Below, in pieces: positions 1 through 8,603 of a stretch of DNA of 64,000 nt. Each line of letters begins with the position of its first letter. Within the stretch, counting starts at the first letter, position 1. Source of the stretch: a virus; IMG/VR virus record IMGVR_UViG_3300047546_001263, positions 37,261 through 101,260 of that record. One strand, written 5' to 3'. Below the pieces are notes generated by a model. That model was not told where the DNA came from, did no database searches, and was given only the letters and a program-made list of their open reading frames with translations. The position numbers and the translations under genes were made by a program.

Positions 1-2152
1 AATCTTCGTTTCTCACAAGCTCATTCTTTATTCTATTTCTTGCATATACAACCCCTTTAGCTTGCTCTTTAGGTGTAAAAATAATTCTTAAATTTGGAAA
101 GTTATACTCTTTCAATTTAGTATAAGCTTCTTCTGTGTCTTGTATATTTACTCCTACAAAAACTCTACTAGGGTCAATAGCTTCTTCATATAAACTTTTT
201 AAAGTATCTATAAGTTGAGAATCGCAGTAACTTGCTATTGATACGAATATGTTACCATTTCCAAAACTCCAACTATCGTTATACTCTCTAAACCAGTTAC
301 CTTTAAAATGACACTCTGCAATAAATGGTATTTGATGTCCTAGGTTAAATTTTTCAGTATTAATATAGTAATTTTTATCCTCAATGTCAGACATATATCC
401 TCTCATTCTATAAATGTAAGAAGACAGTGTTGAATGACTATTACCTATAAACTTAATACTACGAGTACATATAAACTGCTCAATAATAGGAATCCAGTTA
501 TTATCAAATTCATTATAGATACTAACTTGATTCTTTAAATCTTCATAGAAAGAAACTCGATAAAGACCCATAAGAGGTCTAAAAAATTCTTTATCTCTAT
601 GGTCTGTTGCAATGTAAAGCTTACTTCCCTGAGGGATTATATCTTTTATATTCTCTAAAATTTGCTCACAGCTAATAAATAATTCTTTATATTGAAAGTC
701 ATTTCTACGAATATGAATAGAGTAGTAATCTCTATCTCCTAACTTATTAATAAATTGCCAAGCTAAATCAAAAATATCTGTACGATATCTTACATGTTTA
801 GCGATAAGTTTTTTGATCTCTACATCTAAACTTGTAAACAAGGTCTGATGAGTAACACCTAGAAGATTAGATTCAAGGAAAATAAATTCTTCATCTGTAA
901 AGTATTCTTCACTTCTTAATACTGGGCGGTGTTTATGAAACTTAACAGGCGGGTTAATTTTTTCAAAATTCATAACGTGTAAAACTGCATCATAATCTAA
1001 TACTTTACAAATACTTTTTACACTGTCGTAATTATGTTCTAATCCTTTTTCTTCACAGAACTTACTAAACGGTATGGAAATTACTCCTAAATCTGAAGTA
1101 TCAAAAAAAGATTCCATACTAGAGTTCCCTTCTAGTAAGTACATTTTATATTCTGGTGTTAAAACAAGCTTTCGATTAGTTAAGTATGCTATACATACTG
1201 CTAACTCTAACGACATTCTTATATTGTTGAAACCACCAGGCCAAGGTCTAAATAAAATATAACCTTTACTACCATCATAGAATTTAAAGATGCTAGAAAA
1301 ATCCCACTTATTGTAGTATATATAATCTGTTCTATACTGATCTACACTCGTAACCATCTTATTACTTGCTTCGCTTATTATATTTGATAAATCGTATTTT
1401 TGTGTTTGATCAAAGGTATGATCTTGCTTAAAGAACAGCTTGTTTCCTTGCTTATCTGAAATTACATTAGGGTAATGTAGTATACTTCCTATTGTAGACC
1501 TACCGGTATCGTTCCATGCAGTACAGGTTCCAATATCCTCAACTAAATCAACTTTTATATTAGAATCTTTAATTGCATAATCTAATCCCCACATTTCTGC
1601 TTCCCATCTTCCTTCTTTCTTTCTGATCTGCTCACAATACTCTGTATATTTTTTGTAAAATTTCTTTAGAGTATTAAACTTTAAAGCAAATGGGTACATT
1701 ATCCCTTGTGCATTATGGATATCTTTTTCTCGATCTTCCCATCCGTTTAGTGGAACAAAGTGAATGAACTTTTGACCGATGATATGATTGTCTTCTAATT
1801 CAAAATCAACTGCTTTTATAAACAGCATATCTGGGTCCAGGAATAATAACTTATCATTATCTTGGAAGTAGTTATTTTCGCATAACCATTCTACAGATTT
1901 ATATTTATTAGGGATACCACCCCACCAGTCATCGTTAGCTGTTTGCCAATTATGAGCATAGTCTGGTTGATCTATTACTATAGCGTCAGATAAAAAACTA
2001 AAATCTGGGTTTTCATGTCTGTGTCCGTAATCTCCGGAGAGTAGAACGACTAATTTACCTTTTTGATTTACCTTCTTTAAGGACCAGTGTAATAGTTTTA
2101 ACTGCCATGCTTGATACTCACATCTACTAGTTCCGACAACAATATAGTCCAT
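1..2152 (-). CDS. Three-domain glycosyltransferase, partial (runs off the left edge)
   Basis: The frame is open from an ATG at 2152 to position 1 with no stop, giving about 717 codons, so the C-terminus lies outside the window. Three parts can be read. Residues 1-300 look like a GT-A nucleotide-sugar transferase, with a DPDM (DxD-type) motif near residue 113. Residues about 300-620 resemble protein O-fucosyltransferases: a GGFNNIR motif near 307, HIRRNDF near 480, then IATD and an STLSS..RMRG stretch near 570. From about 635, IFVSIASYCD...RVFVGV and YARNRI..ELVRNED match the start of the GlcNAc transferase family (GT60 type). The ATG follows directly on the stop of the upstream oxygenase gene, which suggests translational coupling. 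A role in decorating virion or host glycans is inferred; substrates are unknown. Confidence 0.8.
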   Translation of the reverse strand, partial: MDYIVVGTSRCEYQAWQLKLLHWSLKKVNQKGKLVVLLSGDYGHRHENPDFSFLSDAIVIDQPDYAHNWQTANDDWWGGIPNKYKSVEWLCENNYFQDNDKLLFLDPDMLFIKAVDFELEDNHIIGQKFIHFVPLNGWEDREKDIHNAQGIMYPFALKFNTLKKFYKKYTEYCEQIRKKEGRWEAEMWGLDYAIKDSNIKVDLVEDIGTCTAWNDTGRSTIGSILHYPNVISDKQGNKLFFKQDHTFDQTQKYDLSNIISEASNKMVTSVDQYRTDYIYYNKWDFSSIFKFYDGSKGYILFRPWPGGFNNIRMSLELAVCIAYLTNRKLVLTPEYKMYLLEGNSSMESFFDTSDLGVISIPFSKFCEEKGLEHNYDSVKSICKVLDYDAVLHVMNFEKINPPVKFHKHRPVLRSEEYFTDEEFIFLESNLLGVTHQTLFTSLDVEIKKLIAKHVRYRTDIFDLAWQFINKLGDRDYYSIHIRRNDFQYKELFISCEQILENIKDIIPQGSKLYIATDHRDKEFFRPLMGLYRVSFYEDLKNQVSIYNEFDNNWIPIIEQFICTRSIKFIGNSHSTLSSYIYRMRGYMSDIEDKNYYINTEKFNLGHQIPFIAECHFKGNWFREYNDSWSFGNGNIFVSIASYCDSQLIDTLKSLYEEAIDPSRVFVGVNIQDTEEAYTKLKEYNFPNLRIIFTPKEQAKGVVYARNRIKNELVRNED

Positions 2153-3406
2153 TTATTGAGGTACAAATTTATAATCTGCTAATGTATAATGTAAAAAGAA
2201 ATTTCTAAAGAATTCTCCTTCAAAAGGTTCAATACGTCCATGTTTGTTAGTAGCAGATTCATATAGAATCATTTCCCCTGGTTCTGCATAAACTTTATGC
2301 CATCTACCTAAATGGTCTTGAATATCTAATGGCCAATCTCTATCTACCTGCTTATCTATTATTACTATAGATGATATGTGGTGAGTTACTAAAGTATCTG
2401 TATGTGGTTCTAGTATAGCCCCTCTTTTATAAGATCTGATACCGTAAATCCATTTCGGTACTAAACGTTCTTTATTACCTATAAACTCTTCGTGGATAGG
2501 TTGTAACTCTTCTGCAATAATCTCTCTAATACGGGTAAAAGCATCCATACTAAAGATTTCTACCGGTGCATTACCTTGATTATCGTGTATAAAATCAGTA
2601 ATACCGTTCCAATGTTCTGCTCGTACTGTAGGTTTCAGTAAGTTGTATGCTTCTGTAATCAACTGGAAGGTCTTTTCAGGTACTTTTACAACTTTAAATC
2701 CTAGTTCAGAAAGCTTTGGTAAATCTTCTTTCTTTGAAAATACTTTTTGTACTGGTTGCTGTGGTTGTGTCATTTCTTGATATTCTTTTGCAAGTCTAGC
2801 ATCTTCAGCACTATTGAATACATTTTCTCTAAACCATTTTGTAATAATTACTTTTCTACCTTTTCTTACAGGTAAACCTGCATGTAAAGCGGCTGAGTTT
2901 TCAGTTCCTGTACCGTTAGAGTTTTTCCAAACTACTGCAGTACCTTTTACTGGTGTAAATGTCTTTTGTAAGGTAGGAAAATCTGTTTCACCTCCTTCTT
3001 CAACATCATTAAGGTATATCATAAACGTCCATGTTCTTTGGCCGCTAGACAAACAATGGTTATGGTATGCTTCTTTTCCAAAAGCATCTTGGTGGTGTCT
3101 AAATTCTTGACCTACCTCATATATTTGACCTTGTGTTGGTTCTGAATAAGGAGCTTCTATTCCTAATTCTGTATACATTTTTTGATTAACACTACTGATA
3201 ATCGGATCTGTATCATGTAAAACTGCTGTAGAACTAGTACGGCCTTCGTCGTATTTTACAGATTGGGCTCCACTACCTGCTACGCTTGATCGAACACTTC
3301 CGTGTTCTGTTAGTCTTACAATATGATCACATTCTTCGTTTGTTAAGAACTGAGGGATTGTGAATATTTCCAATCCATGGCTGTTTTCTATATATACTCT
3401 TTCCAT
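2153..3406 (-). CDS. Tandem 2-oxoglutarate/Fe(II) dioxygenase (prolyl-4-hydroxylase-like)
   Basis: This 417-residue protein carries two oxygenase domains. The N-terminal one is of prolyl-4-hydroxylase type: iron ligands H105 and D107 in an HQD motif, H175 in ALHAG, a GGETDFP strand near 138, and a basic residue near 185 that could bind 2-oxoglutarate. The second domain has H335-T-D337, H389 and arginines near 391 and 401. Both sets of iron ligands are present, so both domains may be active. Members of the family hydroxylate protein side chains or small molecules; the substrate here is not visible. It sits between the ribonucleotide reductase genes and a multidomain glycosyltransferase. Hydroxylation of an amino acid that is then glycosylated is possible but only inferred. 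No Shine-Dalgarno is seen before the ATG. Confidence 0.85.
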   Translation of the reverse strand: MERVYIENSHGLEIFTIPQFLTNEECDHIVRLTEHGSVRSSVAGSGAQSVKYDEGRTSSTAVLHDTDPIISSVNQKMYTELGIEAPYSEPTQGQIYEVGQEFRHHQDAFGKEAYHNHCLSSGQRTWTFMIYLNDVEEGGETDFPTLQKTFTPVKGTAVVWKNSNGTGTENSAALHAGLPVRKGRKVIITKWFRENVFNSAEDARLAKEYQEMTQPQQPVQKVFSKKEDLPKLSELGFKVVKVPEKTFQLITEAYNLLKPTVRAEHWNGITDFIHDNQGNAPVEIFSMDAFTRIREIIAEELQPIHEEFIGNKERLVPKWIYGIRSYKRGAILEPHTDTLVTHHISSIVIIDKQVDRDWPLDIQDHLGRWHKVYAEPGEMILYESATNKHGRIEPFEGEFFRNFFLHYTLADYKFVPQ

Positions 3407-3423
3407 ATAAGGGTGTTTTATTA

Positions 3424-5139
3424 TTAACCATCACAAGCTACACAATCTTCTGCAGTTCTACTACCAATGTCTCCGTTAATTACAGAATCTGTTCTTAGAT
3501 AATATAAGGTTTTTATACCTAACTTCCAAGCCGTCTGGTGAACTAAGTTGATAAATCTTGGACTATCAGTTGGATCAAATGCTAAGTTTAAAGACTGAGT
3601 CTGATCGATATACTGCTGGCGGATTGCAGCTTGTTCTACCAACTGTAGCTGGTTAATTTCAGCAAATGTTAAGAAGATTGGTTTATCCTCTGCAGGCATA
3701 ACATCTTCTGGTAAATTTGCAATAGAACCTCTATCTTTCATAATCTGGTCCCATACTTCTTCTGTATTATGACCTCTTTCTAATAAATAGTTTTCTAGTT
3801 CAGGATTTTTACGAATAAAAGTTCCCTTTCCTGAATTAAATGTGTAGATATTCGCCGGTAATGGTTCAATACCTGCTGATACACCTCCTGATATAGTTGA
3901 ATTTGAAACTGTTGGTGCAATTGCAAGCAAGTGAGTGTTTCTCATACCTGTACCTTTACACCATACTGGTTCTCCATATTCATCAGCTAACTTTCTAGAA
4001 GCAGCTTCTGCTTGTGACTTAATTTGAGAGAATATCTGATGTGTAAAGCTATTTGCTGCAATACTAATAAAAGGTATCTTCTTTTGTTGTAATAATGTAT
4101 GCCATCCTAGAACTCCTAACCCAATAGCTCTACCTTTCTTAGCTGAACGATGTGCTCTGATTAAAGACTCTTTTCCGTTGGTCTTTACTAAAAACTCTTC
4201 CATTACTCCATCTAAGAAGTAGATTGCAGTTTCAATTAAATCAGTAGATTTCCATTCATCCCATTTAGCTAAGTTAACCGAACTTAAGCAGCAAATAAAA
4301 CTGTGCTCTTCGTCAGTATGTAAAGTAATCTCTGAACATATATTAGTCATTGTTACTTCTAAATTATTCTTAATATATGCCGGAGGGTTAGCATTGTTTA
4401 CATTATCTTTAAACATAATATAAGGTTCCCCTGTCTCAACTCTAGCCTTTAGTATTTCTACCCAGACTTCCATTGCCTCAGGGTCTCTACGCTCGATCTT
4501 TTGCATAAAGTTATCATCCACTACAACGCATTGATGTAGGTTAAGACACTGTCTATTCGGATCTCCTTTAGGTCGTCTAATCTGTAAAAATTCCTTAATA
4601 TCTGGATGGTTAATGTCTAGATTTACGGAAGCCGCTCCTCTTCGAACTGCTCCTTGATTTGTTGCAATAATAGTAGAATCGTAAATCTTAGCCCAAGGAA
4701 TAACTCCTTCTGACTGTCCTAGATCTCCGTTACCAATTTTGGAACCTCTTCCTCTAATTTTAGAAAGACCAATACCTACACCACCTCCTAACGAAGTCAA
4801 TCTCATCAATTCAGCATTTGTTAATCCAATACCTCTAATAGAGTCTGGAGTATCAATACCAAAGCAGGAAATAGGTAGTCCTTTGTCTGTACCCGTGTTA
4901 GATAAAACTGGAGAAGCTAAATTCAACCAACCTTTCCACATATACTTAAAAAACTTGGCTGCTAAATCAGGTCGATCTAATCTTGCTGCAACTGTATCTG
5001 ATACTCTCTTATATGCTTTTCGAGGAGTCTCTCCTGGAAGGAGATATCCTTTAGATATTGTTGATAAAGAAATTTCGTTCATCCATTCAGGATAATCTTT
5101 TCCTGCTTCCCATGCGGAAGTATCTACTTGTAGTGCCAT
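3424..5139 (-). CDS. nrdA: Ribonucleoside-diphosphate reductase, large subunit
   Basis: Catalytic subunit of class I ribonucleotide reductase, making dNTP precursors for phage replication. The protein has 571 residues, much shorter than the roughly 760 of E. coli or T4 NrdA, and begins directly in the catalytic region with no N-terminal ATP-cone. Visible catalytic parts are the redox cysteine C92 (ISCFG), the N266-I-C268-S-E270 active-site triad region, its partner cysteine at 283 or 284 before LSS, a YYLRT motif carrying the radical-transfer tyrosine pair, and a C-terminal CVAC pair (C566, C569) for re-reduction. Without the cone, overall activity control by ATP/dATP is expected to be lost unless NrdB supplies it, and the NrdB here has no cone either. 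It lies 22 bases downstream of nrdB, so the two are probably co-transcribed. Confidence 0.95.
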   Translation of the reverse strand: MALQVDTSAWEAGKDYPEWMNEISLSTISKGYLLPGETPRKAYKRVSDTVAARLDRPDLAAKFFKYMWKGWLNLASPVLSNTGTDKGLPISCFGIDTPDSIRGIGLTNAELMRLTSLGGGVGIGLSKIRGRGSKIGNGDLGQSEGVIPWAKIYDSTIIATNQGAVRRGAASVNLDINHPDIKEFLQIRRPKGDPNRQCLNLHQCVVVDDNFMQKIERRDPEAMEVWVEILKARVETGEPYIMFKDNVNNANPPAYIKNNLEVTMTNICSEITLHTDEEHSFICCLSSVNLAKWDEWKSTDLIETAIYFLDGVMEEFLVKTNGKESLIRAHRSAKKGRAIGLGVLGWHTLLQQKKIPFISIAANSFTHQIFSQIKSQAEAASRKLADEYGEPVWCKGTGMRNTHLLAIAPTVSNSTISGGVSAGIEPLPANIYTFNSGKGTFIRKNPELENYLLERGHNTEEVWDQIMKDRGSIANLPEDVMPAEDKPIFLTFAEINQLQLVEQAAIRQQYIDQTQSLNLAFDPTDSPRFINLVHQTAWKLGIKTLYYLRTDSVINGDIGSRTAEDCVACDG

Positions 5140-5161
5140 TATGTAATTTAATTAAATGTTT

Positions 5162-6139
5162 TTAAAATGCTTTTGACCAATCCATATGACCCTTAGAGTA
5201 GTTTGTTACTCTACTTGCAAAAAAGTCAGTATGCTGTTTGCCTGCAATTACTGCATCAAACCACTTCATTGTCTTTAATGCTCCTGCATCAATCTGGTCA
5301 GAAGGGATCAAAGGTTTTAAGCCTAGATCTCCCATTTTAGTATTAACCCTATGTTTAATAAAGTTTTTAAGATCATCTTTAGATAAATTCTCTAGATCTC
5401 CTAATTCAAAAACTTTATCGATAAAATCGAACTCTAATTTTAAAGCTAAGTGAGCTGCTGTTTCGATTTCACCTTGTAACTTTTCTGTATTAATCTCTGG
5501 GTACTCTGAAAGTAGCTGACGGAATAACCAACAACCTGCTTCTGAGTGTAGAGATTCATCTCGTACGGACCATTCAACAATCTGTCCAATACCTTTCAAT
5601 TTATTTCTCATCTTAAACGATAATAATACCGCGAAAGAAGAAAATAAATTAACTCCTTCAGTAAATGCTGAGAAGATAGCTAAAGATTTAGCTCGTTCAT
5701 GCCAATCTGGAGTACCGTCATGACTATCTCTAACATTCATTAGAGATTCAATCTTTGCTTTAGTAGCTTCGTCTTCTAAGAATTCTGCAAAGTTATCTAA
5801 ACCTAACTGCTCGTTAAGTAGAGAATAAGCTTCTGCATGTATAGTTTCAAAAGATCCAAAAGTAACACCCATCATAATAATCTCAGGCTTTCTAAACCAG
5901 CTAGTTACTAGTCCTGTCCAGTAATCGTTAACTACCGTCTCAGTCTGAGCAAAGCCTTTTAATATACCGCCGACTACATTCTTCTCGTGATCTTTTAGAT
6001 TAGATTTCCAATCTGTAACATCTTGTGCCATTGGTACTTCTGTGTGTAGCCAATGAGCTTGTTGTTGCTTTAACCAATAATCATACGCCTTTGGGTATTC
6101 AAATGGTTTATAAACAACTCTTTCATCTCTTAGTCCCAT
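5162..6139 (-). CDS. nrdB: Ribonucleoside-diphosphate reductase, small (radical) subunit
   Basis: Ferritin-like radical subunit of class I ribonucleotide reductase, 325 residues. Metal ligands by spacing with E. coli R2 are E67, E98, H101, E161, E195 and H198 (ETIH and RDESLH motifs). The radical tyrosine position is kept (Y105, four residues after H101). The first ligand is Glu rather than the Asp of E. coli R2; the 31-residue spacing to E98 matches exactly. There is no N-terminal ATP-cone. The C-terminal tail would dock on NrdA, encoded just downstream. A stem-loop at 6169-6206 lies upstream of the gene and may insulate it from the helicase transcript. Confidence 0.95.
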   Translation of the reverse strand: MGLRDERVVYKPFEYPKAYDYWLKQQQAHWLHTEVPMAQDVTDWKSNLKDHEKNVVGGILKGFAQTETVVNDYWTGLVTSWFRKPEIIMMGVTFGSFETIHAEAYSLLNEQLGLDNFAEFLEDEATKAKIESLMNVRDSHDGTPDWHERAKSLAIFSAFTEGVNLFSSFAVLLSFKMRNKLKGIGQIVEWSVRDESLHSEAGCWLFRQLLSEYPEINTEKLQGEIETAAHLALKLEFDFIDKVFELGDLENLSKDDLKNFIKHRVNTKMGDLGLKPLIPSDQIDAGALKTMKWFDAVIAGKQHTDFFASRVTNYSKGHMDWSKAF

Positions 6140-6168
6140 AGTATATTTTTAGTGTGTTAAATAATAAA

Positions 6169-6206
6169 ATCCCCGGTTGAGTTTAGCAGAAAATGCTTCC
6201 GGGGAT
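6169..6206 (-). terminator. Rho-independent terminator between helicase and nrdB
   Basis: A perfect 8-bp stem (ATCCCCGG with CCGGGGAT, 6169-6176 and 6199-6206) has an inner AGCA/TGCT pairing within its loop. On the coding strand it is followed by TTTTATTATTT. It sits in the 101-base gap after the helicase stop and before nrdB. An attenuator is an alternative. Confidence 0.75.
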
Positions 6207-6240
6207 GTAGAAATAAATAGCATCTTCCTCTAAGTTGGTC

Positions 6241-7575
6241 TTAATTTTCTTCAAAAAATTTCTTAGCAATCTCAAAATGTGTACCTTGAGAACTGCTACC
6301 TCCTTCATCTAGAATAGCTTTACTCTCTATCTCGATATGACCATTATTTGTATCCATTTTAACATTATAAGTCATACCGTCTTGTCCGTATCTATTCTTC
6401 ATAACGTGAAGTCGACCTGTACCTAATACCTTGTCTTCTTTCTGTCTAGATAAAGATAAGCATATATCGGCCACCATCATCTTATCATAAGAACCTGCTG
6501 CTTTATCACCTTCAATTACATTATCTTTAGCACCCATTCGGTTTACCTGAGATGGTGTAAGTATAGGTATTTTTAATTCTTTAGCTAAGCTCTTTGTAGC
6601 AATGAATACATCATCAATTTCATCCTTACGTTCAGAGAATTTACCTCGTGACGGTGCTTTAAGATAGTCGACATAGTCGATGACAATCATGTCAGGTTTA
6701 TGTCCCATATCAATACACTTCTGAACGTGACTCTTAATGTTATTTACTGTCGCTGCTTTAGGAGCATATTCTTTTACGATAAGCTTACCTTTCAAATTAT
6801 TTATTTGAGCTTCTACGTCCTTTCTATGCTTATTTACTTCGTCGATAGAATAGCCTGTAAAGTAGCAGTCAAATCGTTTACCTACGTAATCTTCTCCTAA
6901 CTCTAAGGTATAATAGTTTACCTTGAAGCCTAACTTTACAGCATGTGCTGCTGCTGCCACCATCGTCCAAGATTTACCGCCACCTGGGTTACCGAATACG
7001 ATAATCAAATCACCAGGGCCCCATCCTCCTTGAATTGTTTCATTCATAGCAGGCCATGGTGTAGGTATAGTAGGTCTATAGTCTGTTCTATATCTAGACT
7101 CTACATCTTTATCATACTCATGTCCGATATTTTTATCCATAGCAGCTTTCATAGCTTTTTCGATAAGGTTTCTGATACCTTCGAAATCGCTTTGCTTTAA
7201 CAAGTCTGCTGAGGATAGAATAGCAGCTTTCATTTCTTGATTCTTACAGAAGGTAGTAAACTCCTCTTCTACGTAAGCTAAATCATCTTGAGAAGCTGCA
7301 TAAGAATTTCTTAACTCTTCTTTTAATGCAACCTGTAATACTTCGTTATCTACTTTTTGTAACTCTACTTTTAATACATCCATAGTAACGGTAGTATGGT
7401 ACTTATCGAAGTACTTTATAATCTGCCCTACAATCCATTTATGTGTATCAGCATCAAAATACTCCTCTCTCAAAACATCTCTTACCGTAAGTAAGAAACC
7501 TTTATCTGTTAGTAAGGCGCCGATAACTTTAATTTGAAAAGCTTTACCGTACTGTGTTAACTTCTGCAATGTCAT
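6241..7575 (-). CDS. Replicative DNA helicase, DnaB/gp41-like
   Basis: Hexameric 5'-3' helicase of the DnaB/T4 gp41 class, 444 residues. The N-terminal helical domain (about 1-150) precedes a RecA-fold ATPase: Walker A GNPGGGKS at 195-202, Walker B-like MIVIDYVDYL at 296-305, and a TPSQVNR stretch followed by an arginine-rich region typical of the family. It would unwind DNA at the fork ahead of the polymerase encoded upstream at 11.0-12.3 kb. The gene follows the 5'-3' exonuclease by five bases and closes the replication block, with a hairpin terminator behind it. No primase gene is visible in the window. Confidence 0.92.
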   Translation of the reverse strand: MTLQKLTQYGKAFQIKVIGALLTDKGFLLTVRDVLREEYFDADTHKWIVGQIIKYFDKYHTTVTMDVLKVELQKVDNEVLQVALKEELRNSYAASQDDLAYVEEEFTTFCKNQEMKAAILSSADLLKQSDFEGIRNLIEKAMKAAMDKNIGHEYDKDVESRYRTDYRPTIPTPWPAMNETIQGGWGPGDLIIVFGNPGGGKSWTMVAAAAHAVKLGFKVNYYTLELGEDYVGKRFDCYFTGYSIDEVNKHRKDVEAQINNLKGKLIVKEYAPKAATVNNIKSHVQKCIDMGHKPDMIVIDYVDYLKAPSRGKFSERKDEIDDVFIATKSLAKELKIPILTPSQVNRMGAKDNVIEGDKAAGSYDKMMVADICLSLSRQKEDKVLGTGRLHVMKNRYGQDGMTYNVKMDTNNGHIEIESKAILDEGGSSSQGTHFEIAKKFFEEN

Positions 7576-7580
7576 ATAAC

Positions 7581-8603
7581 TTATTGTTTAAAAACCGTTA
7601 ATGTTCTAAAATTCTCTAACCAGCCTTCCGTGTTCTTAGTTATACCTTCTATCTTATCTATGTCTAGTAGGTGTAAAAAAGCTCCTGTTTGTAGAGGTGG
7701 AATAGGCTCTTTTAGTACACTTAATATATGAAGAATTTCTTTATCATCCAACTGGCCTTCATGTAAATTCATCAGTTGGTAGTTAGTTTTTACCCGATCC
7801 CAATTGTGTATAATTTTAGCAAAAATAGATTTACCGTCTAAGTTCTGCTCACATACTGAATAGATATCTTGTAGTTCGTAGTTAGGATTAGTAAGTAATC
7901 CTGGGAACTCTTTTGTTAGTGTTTTTAACCCCAATCCTTTTACTCCAGAAAGATTATCTGAATTATCTCCTAGTAAGGCCTTCACTATGTTATAGTTTTG
8001 TGGAAGTACTTCTAATTCTTGTACGATATTTTCCTTTGTGTATAAAGTTTTCTTAATAGGAGAGTATACTGAGATACATCCATCAATCAACTGTAAGAAG
8101 TCTTTATCTGAAGATACAATTGTAACCTGTTTCCCAGATGCTGAAGCACCTAAAGCTAAGTCTGCAATAATATCATCTGCCTCTAACTTCTCCATTGTTA
8201 GACTCTGTACTGGTAAGCATTCAAGATAGTCTTTTAATCTATCTAATTGAGCAGAAAGTGATTCATACTCTTCTTGCTTATTCTCATACATACCCCAATT
8301 AGTAATCCTTGTATGTTGTCTTTGTGCTTTATAGTTTGGATCTATATTCTTTCTATTAGTAGAAGAACCTTTACCATCAAACACGCAAACTACTCTTGTA
8401 GGGTCTACTGTACGTACTAAAAATCCTAGAGATCTAAGGAAGCCTACAAGACCACCGATATGGTGGCCTTGAGGATTCATTGCTCTGAGTGTTGAGAAGC
8501 TACGAATAAATGTATTCATAGAATCTATGATCAAGATATGATCGTTTAACTCTCTAGGCGGGGACTCTTTAAGGTTGTTTATAATTTTGCTATAGTCTGT
8601 CAT
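7581..8603 (-). CDS. 5'-3' exonuclease / flap endonuclease (T4 RNase H type)
   Basis: Structure-specific nuclease that would remove RNA primers and 5' flaps from lagging-strand fragments. The 340-residue protein has the family's acidic metal-binding set: D27 in LIIDSMN, D76 in VFDGKG, EADD at 141-144, SSDKDFLQL with D166 and D168, and GDNSDN with D213 and D216. The last is followed by the helix-hairpin-helix VKGLGLKT. Its start overlaps the uvsX stop by one base (TAATG), indicating coupled translation. Placement with SSB, UvsX, polymerase and helicase supports the replication role. Confidence 0.92.
   Translation of the reverse strand: MTDYSKIINNLKESPPRELNDHILIIDSMNTFIRSFSTLRAMNPQGHHIGGLVGFLRSLGFLVRTVDPTRVVCVFDGKGSSTNRKNIDPNYKAQRQHTRITNWGMYENKQEEYESLSAQLDRLKDYLECLPVQSLTMEKLEADDIIADLALGASASGKQVTIVSSDKDFLQLIDGCISVYSPIKKTLYTKENIVQELEVLPQNYNIVKALLGDNSDNLSGVKGLGLKTLTKEFPGLLTNPNYELQDIYSVCEQNLDGKSIFAKIIHNWDRVKTNYQLMNLHEGQLDDKEILHILSVLKEPIPPLQTGAFLHLLDIDKIEGITKNTEGWLENFRTLTVFKQ

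Noticed and set aside
1074-1262. Plus-strand 62-codon frame near the left edge
   Set aside because: Lies antisense within the long glycosyltransferase frame that is open on the minus strand across the whole region.
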